55,902 bases of DNA, from contig JAHEKX010000012.1 of the NCBI GenBank assembly GCA_024644535.1, positions 1-55,902 of the forward strand. Reading direction: 5' to 3'. The notes under the pieces were generated by a model, which worked only from the letters and a program-made list of their open reading frames with translations, did no database searches and was not told the DNA's origin. Within the stretch, counting starts at the first letter, position 1. Each line of letters starts with the position of its first letter. Below are positions 8,201-18,292 of this stretch, in pieces. This stretch comes from Gammaproteobacteria bacterium. GTDB lineage: Bacteria > Pseudomonadota > Gammaproteobacteria > Pseudomonadales > Halieaceae. The position numbers and the translations under genes are program-made.

Positions 8201-10123
8201 TTAGTTCACCCAAATCGGCGACGACCAGGCCCGCTCCTGTAAAATTGCGGGCAACTTCGGATTCGGTTTAATACCCGCACGCGCCGCATCCCAAGAGCTC
8301 CAGCGGCAGGTTGGATTCTCGAGCACGCGAACAAAGTAGGCGGCTGACTGGTTGGCATCAAATTCTGGATCTTGCCACAAGGTTTTTAACTCGGCCTGCC
8401 CCGTGCCAGCTTGAATATCACACGAACTTAAATCGACACTCGCACCATTATCGGGGCAGCGATAATTAACATTAGGGGCCGCATCGCCAGAACAGGCCAC
8501 ATCAAACACTCGCTCGTTATGATTACCATCGGCATCGCGCCAAACCTTAATCACCTGAGCGCGCTGCAAAGGTGCCGACAATGGGTCTTGCGTGGCCCAT
8601 ACCATCATTTTAGGTGCTTCTGATTGCTCGCTTAAGCGCCCGCCCATCGGGACGCCCTCTGCATAAGCGGTTTCAAGCGTATCGACCTTGGTCAGCAAAT
8701 TCTCTTGATAGTCACCCGCAAAAAAGCGCACCTGCATTCTAGGCCCCGAGGTACCAAAAGTTTCACGACGCTTCATTGCCGCGAAAATCGCTTCGCGTGT
8801 GTTCGATTCGGCCCACACGCCAGCCAAACCACTGGCCGAGTAGGCCGCAGCAGACGCACCCACAAGCAAACCTTGCTCACCCGAAATTTCAGCGTCTTCC
8901 CATTCAGTACCCGCGGGCCCTGGCGGCACCGAGTTACGCAGTTTGGGGTCACGCCCCTCAGATGGGAATTTGCCCCAATAAGTAGATTCCACATAGGTAC
9001 CGGCCGCCAAATGGGTATCGCTGGCGCCAATAAAACCAAATTCAAAGGGATTAGCGCCCTGTTCCTGCTGAAGCTGAATACCTTTACTTAGTGAAGGGCG
9101 AGCGTAACTGCCTTCAGCGTCTTGGTTCAGCATATTCGAGCCAATCAAATAGGGGTAATGTTCGAACTCGGCCCATTCATCATCAGGAGAAAACGCCGGA
9201 CGCGTATCCGAGGTACCCTTAATTTGGGTGATTTCCATGATGGGCTCATTGCGAACACGCTGCTCCATTAACTCTTTAGATAAGGGCTCGCCATTCTCAT
9301 CGGTGGCTGAAAACATTAATCCATTCGAAGCATTCGAGTTATGCGGTATGGCTAACGAATCGTTGCCCTGCGCACGCTGTTGCTCCATCCAATCCCACAG
9401 CTCAGCAGGGTCGCCTGACATCAGTGTCGTAAAAATATCGTCGGGTGATGTGTTCTCAAACACGACATTACGGTGCAAATTTGCCGCCCCACCAAGGTTG
9501 ACATCTACCACCCGCATCGCCGTAAATTCGTAAGCCGCAAAGGTAGTGAATTCGCCGGGGCGATAGTATTGATCTGCTATATCGGCTGTTTTACGCCAAT
9601 TACCGGCAATAAAACTGCGGTCGTATATGTCCTCAAGCGGCGACTGCGTCACAAAGGACAAACCTATCTTCGAAAAAGTCGCGTCGGATGCGCTGGCATT
9701 ATCACCAAATGCCGCCTGGGCCGTTGCTGTCTTCGACATCGGACTGTTTGGGTCAGCCATCGCCGGCACCACGCCTAGGTACTCACCGTGGTCTGTTACC
9801 GCATAAAAATCTAAAGGAGGTCCCGCCAACTGAATCGTGCCGCCCGCATCTTGCGGTATTGCCTCGCCTTGTGCGTAACGGTACGCGTCTTCTGGCGAGC
9901 GCCGCACGCCAAACACGAAGGCGTCAAATGACTGCGAGGTATGAACGTGCAAATCACCAAATAAAGCGGTTTTGGTTGGGCTGACTGCTATCTCAAGTGA
10001 ATCTTGGGGTTGACTGACTGCCGATGCAGGCTCAGTGAAACTCTGAGGATCAGAGTCTTGGCAGCCCGCGAGGGCGAGCGTCGCTGCGAAGACGGACAAG
10101 GTCAAAAAAATGCGCTGAGTCAT
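8201..10123 (-). CDS. DUF3604 (PHP-like) lipoprotein
   Basis: A 640-residue DUF3604 protein. The signal peptide MTQRIFLTLSVFAATLALAGC ends in a lipobox with Cys21. The mature part has metal-site-like motifs of PHP fold relatives: FGDLHVHTSQSFDA, YAVTDHGEYLG, IPHNSN and GFIGASDTHLA. Such proteins are thought to be metal-dependent phosphoesterase-like hydrolases; their reaction is unproven. The ATG at 10123 follows AAAAGGAAAAACC, a better start than the in-frame codon 18 residues upstream. Single-gene unit beside argG. Confidence 0.85.
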   Translation of the reverse strand: MTQRIFLTLSVFAATLALAGCQDSDPQSFTEPASAVSQPQDSLEIAVSPTKTALFGDLHVHTSQSFDAFVFGVRRSPEDAYRYAQGEAIPQDAGGTIQLAGPPLDFYAVTDHGEYLGVVPAMADPNSPMSKTATAQAAFGDNASASDATFSKIGLSFVTQSPLEDIYDRSFIAGNWRKTADIADQYYRPGEFTTFAAYEFTAMRVVDVNLGGAANLHRNVVFENTSPDDIFTTLMSGDPAELWDWMEQQRAQGNDSLAIPHNSNASNGLMFSATDENGEPLSKELMEQRVRNEPIMEITQIKGTSDTRPAFSPDDEWAEFEHYPYLIGSNMLNQDAEGSYARPSLSKGIQLQQEQGANPFEFGFIGASDTHLAAGTYVESTYWGKFPSEGRDPKLRNSVPPGPAGTEWEDAEISGEQGLLVGASAAAYSASGLAGVWAESNTREAIFAAMKRRETFGTSGPRMQVRFFAGDYQENLLTKVDTLETAYAEGVPMGGRLSEQSEAPKMMVWATQDPLSAPLQRAQVIKVWRDADGNHNERVFDVACSGDAAPNVNYRCPDNGASVDLSSCDIQAGTGQAELKTLWQDPEFDANQSAAYFVRVLENPTCRWSSWDAARAGIKPNPKLPAILQERAWSSPIWVN

Positions 10124-10184
10124 GGTTTTTCCTTTTATTGTAATGGGGCCAGAATAACGAGAAACACACCTGCCCACAATGACA

Positions 10185-10208
10185 AAGGGCGCCTAAAAAA
10201 GCGCCCTT
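10185..10208 (-). terminator. Intrinsic terminator after argG
   Basis: AAGGGCGC (10185-10192) and GCGCCCTT (10201-10208) form an 8-bp stem around an eight-base loop, 21 bases after the argG stop. Read on the minus strand the 3' flank is TTTGTCATTG, a modest U tract. It also separates argG from the DUF3604 gene. Confidence 0.5.
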
Positions 10209-10228
10209 ATCGTTACGGGTGATGAAAC

Positions 10229-11449
10229 TTAATCGTACTTGCGTCCACGATTCGCACCAATACGCATGCGCAGGGCGTTAAGCTTAATAAAGCCCTCTGC
10301 GTCTTTTTGATTGTAGGCGCCGGCATCGTCTTCAAAGGTCGCAATATGTGCATCGAATAGGCTGTCATCAGACTGTCGGCCCGCCACAATGGCATTGCCC
10401 TTATACAGTTTCACGCGCACCTTACCGTTTACAAAGGTCTGCGACTCATCAATGGCTTTTTGCAGCATTATGCGCTCGGGCGACCACCAGTAGCCGTTGT
10501 ACACCAGCTTGGCGTAACGCGGCATTAACTCGTCTTTTAAGTGTGCAGCCTCACGGTCAAGTGTCAAAGACTCGATCGCGCGGTGGGCTTTCAGCATAAT
10601 AGTGCCCCCCGGAGTTTCGTAACAGCCACGCGATTTCATGCCTACGTAGCGGTTTTCCACTAAGTCGGCACGTCCAATGCCATTGGCACCACCCAGTTTA
10701 TTCAGCGTTTCCAGCACGGTAGCGGGGCTCATCTCGACATCATCAATGGCGACGATGTCACCTTTTCGATAAGCGACCTCAATGTACGTCGGTTGATCTG
10801 GGGCGGCTTCGGGGCTGACCGACCAGCGCCACATGTCTTCTTCTGCTTCGACCCAAGGATCTTCCAGCTGGCCACCCTCGTAAGAAATGTGCAGCAAGTT
10901 GGCATCCATCGAGTAAGGTGACTTCTTCTTTTTGTTCGAGAAGTCGACAGGAATATTGCGCTCTTCGCAGTACGCCATTAAGGCTTCACGCGAATTCAAA
11001 TCCCACTCTCGCCAAGGGGCAATGACTTTGATTCCGGGCTTTAAGGCATAGGCACCTAATTCAAAACGGACTTGGTCGTTACCTTTACCCGTCGCGCCAT
11101 GAGAGATAGCATCGGCATTGGTTGCATTGGCAATTTCCACAAGACGCTTGGCGATTAACGGACGTGCAATTGATGTCCCTAATAAGTACTCACCTTCGTA
11201 TACGGTGTTAGCGCGAAACATGGGAAACACGAAATCGCGAACGAATTCTTCGCGCAGATCTTCGATATAAATTTCTTTTACGCCCAAAGCCTCTGCTTTA
11301 GCGCGCGCAGGCTCGACTTCTTCACCCTGACCAATATCCGCTGTAAAGGTAACGACCTCGCAGTTGTAGGTGTCTTGCAACCAACGCACAATTACCGAGG
11401 TATCCAAGCCGCCTGAATAGGCCAGCACCACTTTGTTGATGTCGCTCAT
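10229..11449 (-). CDS. argG: Argininosuccinate synthase
   Basis: A 406-residue cytosolic enzyme joining citrulline and aspartate with ATP, the penultimate step of arginine synthesis. The N-terminal PP-loop [14 protein letters not shown] (residues about 6-19), then [38 protein letters not shown] and the C-terminal [21 protein letters not shown] match the class of about 400 residues found in pseudomonads. The ATG at 11449 opens MSDINKVV; an in-frame codon 17 residues upstream would add sequence the family lacks. Confidence 0.97.
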   Translation of the reverse strand: MSDINKVVLAYSGGLDTSVIVRWLQDTYNCEVVTFTADIGQGEEVEPARAKAEALGVKEIYIEDLREEFVRDFVFPMFRANTVYEGEYLLGTSIARPLIAKRLVEIANATNADAISHGATGKGNDQVRFELGAYALKPGIKVIAPWREWDLNSREALMAYCEERNIPVDFSNKKKKSPYSMDANLLHISYEGGQLEDPWVEAEEDMWRWSVSPEAAPDQPTYIEVAYRKGDIVAIDDVEMSPATVLETLNKLGGANGIGRADLVENRYVGMKSRGCYETPGGTIMLKAHRAIESLTLDREAAHLKDELMPRYAKLVYNGYWWSPERIMLQKAIDESQTFVNGKVRVKLYKGNAIVAGRQSDDSLFDAHIATFEDDAGAYNQKDAEGFIKLNALRMRIGANRGRKYD

Positions 11450-11575
11450 GACAATTTCCGTAAAGCTATAATTTAAGGGGGCATAGTTTACTCCTGCCAC
11501 AAATCAATTCCCAGTGTTGGTTTCGAATTGCGCGTGTTTCAGGTAGCATCACGCCATAGATCAAGGAGTTTACCT

Positions 11576-12619
11576 TTGCAGTCCTTAACGCTTATTCGAC
11601 CCGACGATTGGCACGTGCATCTTCGCGATGGATCTTCGCTGCCTCGCACCGTAGGTGACATGGCCCAAATCATGGGTCGCGCTATTGTCATGCCAAACCT
11701 GACGCCACCCATCACCACCGTAAAAGCTGCGCACGCATATCGAAATCGCATTCTTGCCGCCATGCCCAGCAATCGGCAATTCGACCCATTAATGGTTCTT
11801 TATTTGACCGACCAAACTCGCCCCGAAGATATTCGTGAGGCAAAAACCTCGCCTTTTGTATATGCCGCCAAGCTTTATCCAGCCGGAGCTACCACAAACT
11901 CCGATGCCGGCGTTGGTGACTTAAGTGGACTTTACCCCGTGCTGGCGGTTATGGAAGAAGTCGGCTTGCCCTTGTTAGTCCACGGTGAAGTCACCGAATC
12001 TGAGGTAGATATCTTCGATCGTGAAGCGGTGTTTATAGAAAAGCACATGCTGCCCATTACTCAGCGTTTTCCTGCATTAAGAATAGTTTTCGAGCACATC
12101 ACTACCGCGCAGGCCGCACAGTTTGTCGCAGGCTCGCCCAGCCATGTGGGCGCCACGATCACGGCACATCATTTGTTACTGAACAGAAACGACTTACTGG
12201 TGGGAGGCGTTCGCCCACATCACTATTGCTTGCCCATACTCAAACGTCGATCTCACCAAGAAGCCTTAATTAAAGCCGCCACATCTGGCGACCCCAGCTT
12301 CTTTTTAGGCACAGATTCTGCGCCACACTTACAGAGCGCCAAAGAAAGCGCCTGCGGATGCGCAGGCGTTTATACGGCACACGCCGCCATTGAGCTATAC
12401 GCCGAAGCTTTTGAGCAAGCCGGCGCTTTAGACAAACTCGAAAACTTCGCTTCGGTGTTTGGCCCAAAGTTTTATGGCCTTAACTGCAATACCGATACCA
12501 TCACTCTGGTGAAACAAACGCAAATCATCGCAAAAAACCTGCCCATGGGAGATAGTCAACTAATACCCATGCGCGCCGGCGGCGAAGTTTTGTGGAGCGT
12601 GCTTAAGGAATCCGCGTGA
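11576..12619 (+). CDS. pyrC: Dihydroorotase
   Basis: A 347-residue homologue of E. coli PyrC (348), which closes carbamoyl aspartate to dihydroorotate in pyrimidine synthesis. Zn ligands are visible in [10 protein letters not shown], in [13 protein letters not shown] (the lysine that is carboxylated), and in LLVHGEVT and [16 protein letters not shown] holds the catalytic Asp. CGCAGVYTA is also conserved. The TTG at 11576 lies seven bases after AAGGAG and gives the family's usual N-terminus, so the longer frame from 11528 was rejected. The stop overlaps the rnt start by four bases. Confidence 0.95.
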   Translation: MQSLTLIRPDDWHVHLRDGSSLPRTVGDMAQIMGRAIVMPNLTPPITTVKAAHAYRNRILAAMPSNRQFDPLMVLYLTDQTRPEDIREAKTSPFVYAAKLYPAGATTNSDAGVGDLSGLYPVLAVMEEVGLPLLVHGEVTESEVDIFDREAVFIEKHMLPITQRFPALRIVFEHITTAQAAQFVAGSPSHVGATITAHHLLLNRNDLLVGGVRPHHYCLPILKRRSHQEALIKAATSGDPSFFLGTDSAPHLQSAKESACGCAGVYTAHAAIELYAEAFEQAGALDKLENFASVFGPKFYGLNCNTDTITLVKQTQIIAKNLPMGDSQLIPMRAGGEVLWSVLKESA

Positions 12620-13251
12620 GTGCCGACGAAGAGCTCTGTGAAATCAAGCAGCGCTTCCGCGGCTTTTTACCCGTTATTGTCGATGTGGAAACCGGTGGTT
12701 TTAATGCGCAAACCGATGCCTTGCTGGAAGTTGCAGCGACCTTTGTGCGCATGGAACCAGACGGAGAGCTCTACGTGCATGAAACGGTGCACCACAATGT
12801 GGTGCCGTTTGATGGCGCAAACCTCGAGGCGTCGGCGCTAGAATTCACCGGCATCGACCCCTATCACCCGTTCCGCGAGGCTTTACCAGAGGCCGATGCG
12901 CTAGAGAGCATCTTTAAAGCCATTCGCAAGGAAATCAAAAGCACGAATTGCACCCGCGCGGTACTGGTAGGTCACAACGCGCATTTTGATGCAGGATTCA
13001 TTAATGCTGCGGTTGAACGCACTGGCTTAAAACGCAACCCGTTTCATCCCTTCTCGTACTTTGACACCGCCACCCTGGCAGGCCTTGCCTTCGGACAAAC
13101 CGTATTAGCCAAAGCTTGCGTGCAAGCAGGGATCGAATTTGACAATAAAGCAGCGCACTCCGCTGCGTATGACGCCGACAGAACGGCCCAGCTGTTTTGC
13201 AATATCGTGAATATCTGGCGCCAGTGTGGTGGCTTTGACGCCAATCTTTAA
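12616..13251 (+). CDS. rnt: Ribonuclease T
   Basis: A 211-residue DEDD-family 3' exonuclease that trims tRNA and other stable RNA ends. The Exo motifs are [11 protein letters not shown] (Asp and Glu, residues about 23-25), a central [12 protein letters not shown] and [14 protein letters not shown] (His and Asp). [16 protein letters not shown] is characteristic of RNase T. It starts at a GTG inside the pyrC stop (GTGA overlap), so translation is probably coupled. It converges with the LON-domain gene with three bases between stops. Confidence 0.95.
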   Translation: MSADEELCEIKQRFRGFLPVIVDVETGGFNAQTDALLEVAATFVRMEPDGELYVHETVHHNVVPFDGANLEASALEFTGIDPYHPFREALPEADALESIFKAIRKEIKSTNCTRAVLVGHNAHFDAGFINAAVERTGLKRNPFHPFSYFDTATLAGLAFGQTVLAKACVQAGIEFDNKAAHSAAYDADRTAQLFCNIVNIWRQCGGFDANL

Positions 13252-13254
13252 GTC

Positions 13255-13854
13255 CTACTCACCTGACAGCTGCGTCAATTCTTGATCGAGCGCAGTCATA
13301 AGACGCTCTAAAGAATCGGGCGCAAGCAATGAAAGCTTCAGCGACTCGTCTAGCGGCAATAACTGCATCAAGTTGTAACCCACCTGCCAAGCGTCGCGAT
13401 AGTCGATATCTAATTGTAAACGTTCTACATGCGGGTGCGCCTCGAGCGACTCCAGAACTTCCGCCAACCCCTCCCATGTATCCAGCAAGGGCGCAGGCGT
13501 TAGAGCGGGCTCAAACTCTGCATCACACAGCACCAAACCGTCTTCAGCCACCTGCAAATTGGTTGCTCTAAAGGTATTTACACCCTGCAGTGTAATGCCC
13601 AGCAAGCCGTTAGAGAGTTGATCCCAATCGACAATTTGCGCCACCGTGCCACGCTCGGCGACATCGGGGGGAACGCGCCGACCATCTTTCATAACCTCGC
13701 TACCCTTGACCAACTGAATCACACCAAAAGTAGAACCTTCGCGCATGCATTGCTTAACCAGCTTCAAATACCTCTGCTCGAAAATTTGCAAAGGCATTTT
13801 GCCATAGGGCAACAAGGTCGTCGGCAAAGGAAACAGAGGGTAGTCAGACTGCAT
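13255..13854 (-). CDS. LON peptidase N-terminal-domain protein
   Basis: A 199-residue stand-alone LON substrate-binding domain: PLFPLPTTLLPYGKMPLQIFEQRYLKLV, then TFGVIQLVKGSEV, GTVAQIVDWDQL and GLLGITLQGVNTFRA. There is no AAA or protease part. Such proteins are widespread and their role is unclear. Its start lies two bases after the YkgJ-protein stop, so it is the last gene of the mpl-RND-ykgJ-LON run. Confidence 0.88.
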   Translation of the reverse strand: MQSDYPLFPLPTTLLPYGKMPLQIFEQRYLKLVKQCMREGSTFGVIQLVKGSEVMKDGRRVPPDVAERGTVAQIVDWDQLSNGLLGITLQGVNTFRATNLQVAEDGLVLCDAEFEPALTPAPLLDTWEGLAEVLESLEAHPHVERLQLDIDYRDAWQVGYNLMQLLPLDESLKLSLLAPDSLERLMTALDQELTQLSGE

Positions 13855-13856
13855 GT

Positions 13857-14129
13857 TTACACCTTTGTAGGATCAGACACTTCGTTTAGCCACGTTAAAA
13901 TTTGCATGGCTTCATCTTTGCTAGAACCACAGAATTCAGGTTCAGCTTTAAAATCATTACACCATTTAGGCCGCCTTGGATCACCGAATAAGGCACAACG
14001 GTCATCATCCATTAAATGCGCACATCGCTCACCCGCGGCTTTGCCATTGGGCATACCGTAGTACGGCTGCTGAATGTGCGGCACCCAGCAGCAGGCTGCG
14101 CAGTGGTCACGACACTGCATGATCAGCAT
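13857..14129 (-). CDS. YkgJ-family cysteine cluster protein
   Basis: A 90-residue protein with the cysteine pattern CRDHCAACC (residues 6-14), CAHL, CALFGDPRRP, WCNDF and FCGS. This is the YkgJ/UPF0153-type zinc or iron cluster fold of unknown function. The end, EAMQILTWLNEVSDPTKV, is typical. Its start overlaps the RND gene stop by 23 bases; an in-frame ATG at 14120 is possible too. Confidence 0.87.
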   Translation of the reverse strand: MLIMQCRDHCAACCWVPHIQQPYYGMPNGKAAGERCAHLMDDDRCALFGDPRRPKWCNDFKAEPEFCGSSKDEAMQILTWLNEVSDPTKV

Positions 14130-16791
14130 CAGGACCCAGCGGCTTCAGCACCACGATTAAACGAGGTAACAGAAGCAGAGCCCCCAACACAGCCGCGATC
14201 ATAGCAACGGCGGTCAAGGCACCAAAATAGGTACTTGGCTTAAAATTGGACAGAATTAACATCGAAAACCCGATGACCACCGTCAAGGTGGTGTAATACA
14301 TGGCGCGTCCAATACTCAAATGGCAGCGATGCATGGCCGCGGTGTAACTCTTGTCTATTGCAAATTCACGCTTAAAGCGATGAACGTAATGAATGCAATT
14401 ATCGACCCCCATACCGACCACAATAGCGGCAATAGTAATGGTCATAATGTCGAGCGGGATATTTGCCAACCCCATAATGCCAAGCACCAAACCCGCAGCC
14501 AATAAATTGGGAGCTAGCGCCAATAAGGCCAAACTCAGTGAACGAAATAACAGATAAAACATAACCAGAATCACGCCAAAAACCGCACCCAAAGTCATGA
14601 TTTGCGAGGCAAACAAACTTTGCAGCACGTTGTTGTAAAGCACCAACATACCCGACATCGTAATACGATCGTCTTCGATGCCCAGCTGATTGATCAAATC
14701 GTCTTTAACCTGCTGTAAGAACGCGTCCCGCCGAAGCGTTTTACTTGTCTCCTTTACCCGCAAACTGATCCTAGCTTCATTTCGCTCAGCATCGAAATAA
14801 GGCTCCTGCAACAAATCGGCGATATCCGCTGGCATACTTCGCTGCACCAGCGCAAGCTCGACACTGCCTAGCGGCCCGTTGAATAACACTTCCACCGTAC
14901 TAAACAAGGTATCCAATGACATGACTTTGCCGACTTCAGTGCGGCTTTGCAGATAATCCTGCACCGCGGCAATTTCTTGTCGCCCCTGCAAACTGAACCA
15001 ATAACTCGGCGTAAACCCTGCGTCCTTTGCGTCCTTAACATTCGCTGAGTCATCGAATAGATCGTCGTCTGCGAAAAGGTCACCCTCAGCGAAGATATCG
15101 CCATCAGACGCGAATAGGTCATCGTCTGACGCAGATATATTACCATCTGACGATGCCGCAAAAGGGTCGTCTTCTAAAAAGGGATCGTCATCCGCGAAAT
15201 CGTCTGCGCTGAGATCTGTGTCAACATTGCCAAGGCCTAAGTCGCCGAATAAATCCAGCTCCTCGGGTGCTGATAACGTAATATCAAAGCCGATGGTACC
15301 GCCAAGCTCGGCGTCCAGCAGCTCCATACCCTGGTAAATTTCGGTCGTTTCTTTAAAGTAGTCAATAAAACGGTTTTCGACTTTGAGCTGACTCACACCG
15401 GCGGCGACCGCAACCGCCAAAGCAATGGTCGCAGTCACAATAAGGCCGCCGCGCTCATCCACCCAGCGCGCAAAGTGCCGAGTAAAAGGCTTCTGATCCG
15501 CCGCATGGACCATTGGTTTGCCCGCTGGCCACACGCGCATCATGGCGGGTACGACGGTAAAGGCAAATATTAACGCCAAAAGAATACCCAGGGTCATCAT
15601 CGAGCCAAAATCAATAACCGGCTGAATACGCGAGACCAGCAAAGACAGAAAAGCTACGATCGTCGTTAAACCTGTATACAAACAGGGTACTGCCATTGCC
15701 GCCATCGCCGCTTCTATTCTATCGGCATCAGGCATATCCGGGTTGTCCTTGTGAATCTCTCGATAGCGCACGACCAAGTGAATGGCGATCGATAAAGAGA
15801 TAATGAGCAACACCGCAACAAAGTTCGACGATATGACCGTCATTCGCCAATCAATCGCAGCCAGAATACCCAGCACGACCGCAACCGTCACAATACAGGT
15901 GACAACGGGTATCGCGACCCAGCGCGCTCGCTGAAATACCACCGCTAACACCAACATCATGACACCCACGATGGCCGCACCGAATACAACTAAGTCGCTG
16001 CGCACAAAGGCCACCATATCCGAGGCTATCATTGGAACACCACCCACAAAAATATCTGCGTGCTGGCGGTACTGCTCTGCGATCTTTCGCACTGAGGCAA
16101 CCAAGACGGTGCGCTGCTCCATGGCTTTAGCGGACGCTGTCTTTACCGCCAACTCTGCTTCTTGAAGTTGCGCTTGCTCGGCGTCAGTTAAACGACGCTC
16201 GACTTGAAATCCACGAAGATCTTCCCGAATCCTAAGGGCATCGTCATAGGCCGAAAAAGGCTCTAGATTTACCTGCACGGCGCTCAACGCACCGTCTTTG
16301 CTGACCAACAGCTCTGAATAAATAACGCTATTTTTAAGCTCTTCAATTGCAAGGCTTCGATCCGTAGCGGGATCAGACAGCGTAGGTAAAGGCTTGTCGC
16401 CCAACACATCACTCAAGCTTTTTCTTGGACTTTCGACCAAAGGTACGTCTAGAGCAGTGACCACCGAAAGGACGCCGGGCAGAGCTCGCAGCTCTTCGGT
16501 CATAGCAGCTAGGGGAATCAGGCTTTCATCGCTCAGCAGCTCGGTCTCGGGCTGCCACGTCAAAAGCAAGAATTCGGCCGCGCCGTAGCGTTCGGAGACG
16601 TCTCTAAAATCCGCCAACGATGGGTCACCTTGCAGTAGTAGCGAATCGGCGGAGGCATCCAAAGTGGTTTTAGGGATAAAACTAATCGCCCAAGCAGTAA
16701 GCACTGTAAGCAAGCCAAGCACCAACCAGGGTTTGTCGATCACCCAATGCCGATAACCGGCTCTAATATTAACAGTTACACCCTTACTCAT
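14107..16791 (-). CDS. RND/MMPL-family exporter with an Asp-rich insert
   Basis: An 894-residue inner-membrane transporter. It has an N-terminal helix (WLVLGLLTVLTAWAI), a first periplasmic domain, a block of helices around residues 235-420 including the sterol-sensing-like segment SLSIAIHLVVRYREI, then a second periplasmic domain and a second helix block from about 700, with MGVDNCIHYVHRFKRE. It belongs with predicted hydrophobe exporters. Residues about 510-592 form an unusual acidic insert built of loose DDLFA/DGDIF units. It overlaps the 3' end of mpl by eight bases, so the two are co-transcribed. The substrate is unknown; a lipid or envelope precursor is a guess. Confidence 0.88.
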   Translation of the reverse strand: MSKGVTVNIRAGYRHWVIDKPWLVLGLLTVLTAWAISFIPKTTLDASADSLLLQGDPSLADFRDVSERYGAAEFLLLTWQPETELLSDESLIPLAAMTEELRALPGVLSVVTALDVPLVESPRKSLSDVLGDKPLPTLSDPATDRSLAIEELKNSVIYSELLVSKDGALSAVQVNLEPFSAYDDALRIREDLRGFQVERRLTDAEQAQLQEAELAVKTASAKAMEQRTVLVASVRKIAEQYRQHADIFVGGVPMIASDMVAFVRSDLVVFGAAIVGVMMLVLAVVFQRARWVAIPVVTCIVTVAVVLGILAAIDWRMTVISSNFVAVLLIISLSIAIHLVVRYREIHKDNPDMPDADRIEAAMAAMAVPCLYTGLTTIVAFLSLLVSRIQPVIDFGSMMTLGILLALIFAFTVVPAMMRVWPAGKPMVHAADQKPFTRHFARWVDERGGLIVTATIALAVAVAAGVSQLKVENRFIDYFKETTEIYQGMELLDAELGGTIGFDITLSAPEELDLFGDLGLGNVDTDLSADDFADDDPFLEDDPFAASSDGNISASDDDLFASDGDIFAEGDLFADDDLFDDSANVKDAKDAGFTPSYWFSLQGRQEIAAVQDYLQSRTEVGKVMSLDTLFSTVEVLFNGPLGSVELALVQRSMPADIADLLQEPYFDAERNEARISLRVKETSKTLRRDAFLQQVKDDLINQLGIEDDRITMSGMLVLYNNVLQSLFASQIMTLGAVFGVILVMFYLLFRSLSLALLALAPNLLAAGLVLGIMGLANIPLDIMTITIAAIVVGMGVDNCIHYVHRFKREFAIDKSYTAAMHRCHLSIGRAMYYTTLTVVIGFSMLILSNFKPSTYFGALTAVAMIAAVLGALLLLPRLIVVLKPLGPDADHAVS

Positions 16792-18142
16792 AGGAATCCT
16801 TAAGCGCTTGCACTAGCGTATCTTTTAAACCCTGAAAATCACCATTACTCATACATACGACCACATCACTGGGCGCAAGTTCGGGCACCAGCGCGGCAAC
16901 CAGATTGTCGACATCGTCAAAAACCTGTCCACCAACCAAATCGCTGGTTAACTCAAATCCCATATTTTTGGCGCGCAACCAATAGCACTGATCAGCGATG
17001 CTAGTTGCATCCGCCAGCACATTAGCATGAACGCCCATTCGCATGGTGTTAGATCTAGGCTCAATAACCAAAACTACTCGGGCGCTCTGATGAGTAGCCT
17101 TTAAACCCTGTAAGGTTAATTGAATCGCCGTCGGATGATGCGCAAAATCATCGATCACTTTAATGCCACCAACATCCGCAATGAGTTCTTGTCGGCGTTT
17201 GGTGTTCTTGAAAGTTGATATAGCGGCAATCGAGTGCTCGGGGCTTACACCCACATGACGCGCGGCAATGATCGCCGCTAGCACATTGCTAAGATTGTAG
17301 TCCCCGCTTAAGGCTGTGGTGCCCAACCATTCATTATCACCGTGCTTAATCAGGAATTCACCAGCGGGTTGATCTCGCCACCGAAAGTTCCACTGAGCCA
17401 ACGGACTGGAACCGAAGGTTGCCGACTGCGCCCACAAACCTTTGGCCAGCACTTCATCAATAGCGGACACGCCCCGCGGATAAATTACCTGCCCCAAGCT
17501 AGGAACAACGCGCAACAGGTGGTGAAACTGTTTTTGAATATCTTGCAGTGAGTCAAAAATATCAGCGTGATCGAACTCTAGATTGTTTAGGATTAGCGTA
17601 CGTGGATGATAGTGCAAAAACTTAGAGCGTTTATCAAAAAATGCCGTGTCGTATTCATCGGCTTCTATCACAAAAAAGGGATCCTGCCCAAGGCGTGCCG
17701 AAACACCAAAATTGGCTGTGACACCGCCAATTAAAAAACCCGGCTGCAGACCCGCTTCCTCAAGCATCCAAGCCAGCAAACTCGAGGTGGTAGTTTTGCC
17801 GTGAGTGCCCGAGACAGCCAAGACCCAACGATTACGGAGAACATTGTCGCCTAACCACTGCGGACCCGAAGTGTATGGGATATTACTGTTCAGCAAAGCC
17901 TCGATAATAGGTAGACCACGGCTCATGGCGTTACCCACAACTACTAAGTCGGGCTTAAGCTCGAGAATGGATTCGTCGTAGCCTTCGTGAAGCGTTATGC
18001 CTGACGCCTCTAATTGAGTGCTCATGGGTGGGTATACGTTAGCATCGCTACCCGAAACCTGGTAACCCAGCTGACGTGCAATAAGCGCTAAGCCGCCCAT
18101 AAAGGTTCCGCAAATACCGAGGATGTGGATATGTTTGCTCAC
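16784..18142 (-). CDS. mpl: UDP-MurNAc:L-Ala-gamma-D-Glu-meso-DAP ligase
   Basis: A 452-residue Mur ligase that attaches recycled murein tripeptide to UDP-MurNAc, saving peptidoglycan. HIHILGICGTFMGGLALIA opens the UDP-binding domain. AVSGTHGKTTTSSLLAWML is the ATP P-loop and FFVIEADEYDTAFFDKRSKF follows, then DDFAHHPTAI and VIEPRSNTMRMG. The length matches E. coli Mpl (457). The GTG at 18142 follows CGGGAG by about eight bases and gives the family N-terminus; the frame runs 35 codons further upstream without similarity. Confidence 0.95.
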   Translation of the reverse strand: MSKHIHILGICGTFMGGLALIARQLGYQVSGSDANVYPPMSTQLEASGITLHEGYDESILELKPDLVVVGNAMSRGLPIIEALLNSNIPYTSGPQWLGDNVLRNRWVLAVSGTHGKTTTSSLLAWMLEEAGLQPGFLIGGVTANFGVSARLGQDPFFVIEADEYDTAFFDKRSKFLHYHPRTLILNNLEFDHADIFDSLQDIQKQFHHLLRVVPSLGQVIYPRGVSAIDEVLAKGLWAQSATFGSSPLAQWNFRWRDQPAGEFLIKHGDNEWLGTTALSGDYNLSNVLAAIIAARHVGVSPEHSIAAISTFKNTKRRQELIADVGGIKVIDDFAHHPTAIQLTLQGLKATHQSARVVLVIEPRSNTMRMGVHANVLADATSIADQCYWLRAKNMGFELTSDLVGGQVFDDVDNLVAALVPELAPSDVVVCMSNGDFQGLKDTLVQALKDSYE

Positions 18143-18292
18143 GCCTGAACTCCCGATCGTAGGGCTGCAGTTTACCACGCTAACAACCTCAGCCCGAGAG
18201 ACAATGTAAAAAAGTCGAAACCAATCGATAAGCCGGTTTAACCGCACTGCAAACGCGGTATTATACGCGCCGTCAGAACAAGGGGACCCTTA

